A stretch of 64,000 bases of DNA, taken from contig CM051457.1 of NCBI GenBank assembly GCA_028274465.1, positions 13,109,908 to 13,173,907 of the forward strand, in the 5' to 3' direction. The DNA comes from Plantago ovata (lineage: Eukaryota; Streptophyta; Magnoliopsida; Lamiales; Plantaginaceae). Shown here in pieces: positions 61,348-64,000 of this stretch. Both the position numbers and the translations under genes were made by a program. The notes beneath the pieces were generated by a model that saw nothing but the letters and a program-made list of their open reading frames with translations, searched no databases and had not been told where the DNA came from. Numbering within the stretch: the stretch's first letter is position 1; every line of letters begins with the position of its first letter.

Positions 61348-62349
61348 TCAACTATAACTTTCTGACAAAAGTATAATCTTGCAATCGACTAAAAGCTCGA
61401 GTTTTCTTCGGGGTGCTCCTGTTCTGAGCGGCTGCCTCGGCCAAGTTTTTATCAACGGAAGTATTTAGTTATTGTTCTTCTTCCTTTTCTCTTGAAAGGA
61501 ATCAGGAGATAACAGTTCTGTTGTGTGTCATTTTGTTAAACATCTAACCATTGATATCGACATACTGCAATTTTGTATGGGATATACTGTCGACTAAAGC
61601 AAGTCATTATATAGTACTCCAATTACACATTTCTGTGTAGAGTCTGTTTCTTGGATACACAACTCTGGTTTTCATCTCTTTACACATTGCTCCAAGTCCC
61701 CACTAGCAAAAAATCTTCAATTTGATACCCGGCCAATTTTTTCCTGAGAAAATAACATACCTCCCTACAATATGTAACTAATGAATTGTTTCATACTTCG
61801 AGTCGCCTGGTGTCTTCTGTAAAGTTGGAACCTCGTTAAGCTGTTTCTAATATAATATACTTCTCCGAGTAGTATTTTTCCCTTTTAAAGAGAACATACA
61901 TCTCCGACGAGTGTTCTGGCACGCTCACCTCGTTTAGGAAAATTAAGTGTTTCGTAAGACTTGGCTCTAGTTTTAGTGCTCCAGATCCAGAACATCCAAC
62001 TAAATAGCTCCCAATTCAGTGATTACTGATTAGCTCTCAAAATGTTCTTATAAGTAATAATTTACCCCAGTAATTTGGAAAAGATTACGTTGCACTAGTT
62101 TTTAAAAATTTCAGCGAAAATTAGTAGTAGTTTGCAATTCCTCTGGATTGCCAAGTCAAATTTTTCATGAGCGTTTCATGCAATGGTTTACCACTGGTAC
62201 GGAGTAGTAGTTTAACAAATCTAACGTTTTGTCATAATATGAATCTAACTGAGAAGCACAATTTAACATGACCGGAAATCTGAATCATTCAGTTAACGGA
62301 GACCTTTGTCATCAGAAATGTTTTGTAATAGCCCAAGTTTGAGATGTAT
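61348..62349. other. Tail-to-tail spacer between MCU and FHIT
   Basis: 3' UTRs of the two convergent genes plus spacer. No coding sequence or element recognised. Confidence 0.5.
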
Positions 62350-64000
62350 CTATAAGAATAGCTTTCTGTATTTATCCGCCTCTTCAGCCATCTCTTCCAT
62401 GCTTCTGTCTTTCCTCTCTATGTCCAGATCAAGCTTCTGCTTCAATTCTTTCTCCTTCAAATCAATCTGTCCAACACCAACATTATCATCATCAGAAACA
62501 AGATAAGCTGGAAGCGTAAACATTACAATACATTCGAGCTAAGATGTCTTACAGCATCATATATCTCATCATTTTTCTCAAAGTCGCCACCTTTACGTGG
62601 AAGTATGTGAATGTGAACGTGAGGAACGCTCTGTCCAGCTTGTGGTCCATCCTAAAGCATCAAACATGGATGTGAACTTTAAAAAGTAATGTCACAGTTA
62701 GAGATATCAGATATGAATGTCCAGGAATGCTTACAAGAATGAAGAATGGTGATGTAAAACCTAACTCGTGAAATTCCAAATGTATAGAACCAAATTTGTT
62801 TTACAAACCTAACATCTATCAACTGTGATAAAGCAAACCGGTTACTTATATTCTCCTTATTTACATTAACTCCTTTCTCCTCGTGAAATCAAAGTGGACA
62901 ACACCCCACTCCATGTGCAGTTGTGAATTGTGATAATAATATAATATCATAGCCGATCCAGGAGAGAAAAGCAAGAGTAAATCCTCCAGAACAAATTTTA
63001 CTCCGTTGCAGTCAATTTAGAAGCCTCTAATCTGGTCTATGTAATCCCTACCTTTCAAGTTTTAACTTTTAACTGAAAATTGCCAACTCTCATTTAAATA
63101 TTATGGACTCAGATTCGTACCCAAACCCAAAAAAATTTCTTCAACTGTCATCCAAATTTACAGGTAACCATTTACCAGACAACAGCTGAAGGATAAAAAC
63201 CAGTTTCTATGATATGAATTGTACATGATACGAAATATGCACTCCCAACATTTCTTAGATTGTTTGCAGAAAAACTGGTACGCTATGTTGATGATCCTCA
63301 TTTTCAACTTTTGCTTGCAGTTTATACATTTTTATACACCAATGCATTAGTTCTCAGTATTGAGGGTTTTTGTTTTCAATGTTTCTTAGTTATTCGGTCT
63401 AGAAGTAAATAAGTAAACATGTAGCAATTAAAAAGCAACTTACGGAAGATCACGTGTGCTATTATCTACTTAAACAATCTGCAAGTGTAATAAAGATACC
63501 ATCACAAGCCAAAATGACAGGGCGCTATTTACAAGTTGGGCATATACATCCTATGTTGTTTTCAAGGAGCAATTCACAGCAAAGAAGTTTCCTACTTTCC
63601 TCCTATTTATTTCTTTTTTGGGAGAATGGCGAATGTATCAATAGATTTATAAGCTAATAGTGACAGTTCTAGGAAGTAGGCCTAGGTAAAGACAAATGAG
63701 CATAGGCAGAAGCTTATCCAATAAAATGTATACAGGAAATTTAAATGTCTCAATAAAGTTGCGATGAATACTATAGTAAATTTTAGATCAGCTCTTATAG
63801 CCTTACTTGGATTGCGAAAGTGATTGACGATGCTTTGTGATAGGACTCAAGCTCACGGCCAATCTTCTGAGCAGTAAGCCATAGATCACTAGTTTCATCA
63901 ACAGAAAGATCAAGAAAACGCTTCACCTCACGTCTCGGACAGACAAGTACATGTAAGGACCGTCAAGTAAACCAAAAAGTAAAATGCCAAAGCATAAATT
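62350..64000 (-). CDS. FHIT-type HIT hydrolase (bis(5'-adenosyl)-triphosphatase), 3' part
   Basis: Cleaves diadenosine tri- and tetraphosphates through a histidine triad. Three exons are visible, read leftward: 63952-63807, 62651-62553 and 62466-62350, ending DKYRKLFL. They encode [40 protein letters not shown] and the triad [19 protein letters not shown] (three His plus the upstream Gln region), then a Lys/Glu-rich helix. The first exons lie beyond 64000. The 63952 exon has no AG acceptor upstream; an in-frame TGA lies about 10 bases before it, and the sequence fits a U12-type AC acceptor (see findings). Otherwise the visible part is intact. Confidence 0.88.

Overview
The window is nuclear DNA of a flowering plant, almost certainly a eudicot. 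It is AT-rich, its genes have many short GT-AG introns, and every recognised protein is of plant type: a full-size ABCB transporter, a clade II MLO, GLYR1, SGR2, a plant MCU and others. Degenerate GAACTGAACT-type MITE sequence hints at Caryophyllales, but I would not rely on that. No bacterial operon, CRISPR array or prophage is present.

Layout. 1-2212 is upstream DNA. 2213-7379 (+) is an 11-exon ABCB transporter of 1288 aa. 8133-8591 (-) is the N-terminal piece of an LEA_2/NHL-type membrane protein, broken off at a short motif that recurs at the start of a 1.85-kb array of CTAGTTTC units (8790-10638). A 50-bp tandem repeat follows (10639-10830). 11180-16274 (-) is a 14-exon MLO1-like gene. 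16275-20434 is gene-free and rich in small elements: a Stowaway-like MITE, a TAA-flanked MITE, a GTACCC fold-back element and a fossil with a 5S-rRNA-like promoter that looks like a Cassandra-type LTR. 20435-24384 (-) is glyoxylate/succinic semialdehyde reductase in 8 exons. 26026-32074 (+) is an oligoribonuclease in 8 coding exons with a roughly 73-bp minisatellite in intron 1.

34288-34516 is a clean MITE. 35199-47750 (+) is a 21-exon SGR2-type phospholipase (927 aa). 51490-55225 (+) is a TLC-domain membrane protein with one GC-AG intron. 55495-55962 (-) is a small cystatin-like gene or remnant. 56215-56672 is an AGCTCG-rich inverted-repeat element. 57498-58081 (-) is an intronless, frameshifted copy of a TIFY-CCT-GATA (ZML) factor. 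59225-61347 (+) is a two-exon mitochondrial calcium uniporter. The FHIT-type HIT hydrolase at 62350-63952 (-) runs off the right edge.

The genes are unrelated single-copy housekeeping or signalling genes and do not form a pathway cluster. Exon models were built by hand from splice signals and family conservation. For every complete multi-exon gene the coding exons sum to a whole number of codons; MLO exon 6 was set to the length that its frame requires. The most unusual material is the helically spaced CTAGTTTC array with its truncated gene, the ZML retrocopy-like gene, the possible U12 AT-AC acceptor in FHIT, and the 5S-like fossil.
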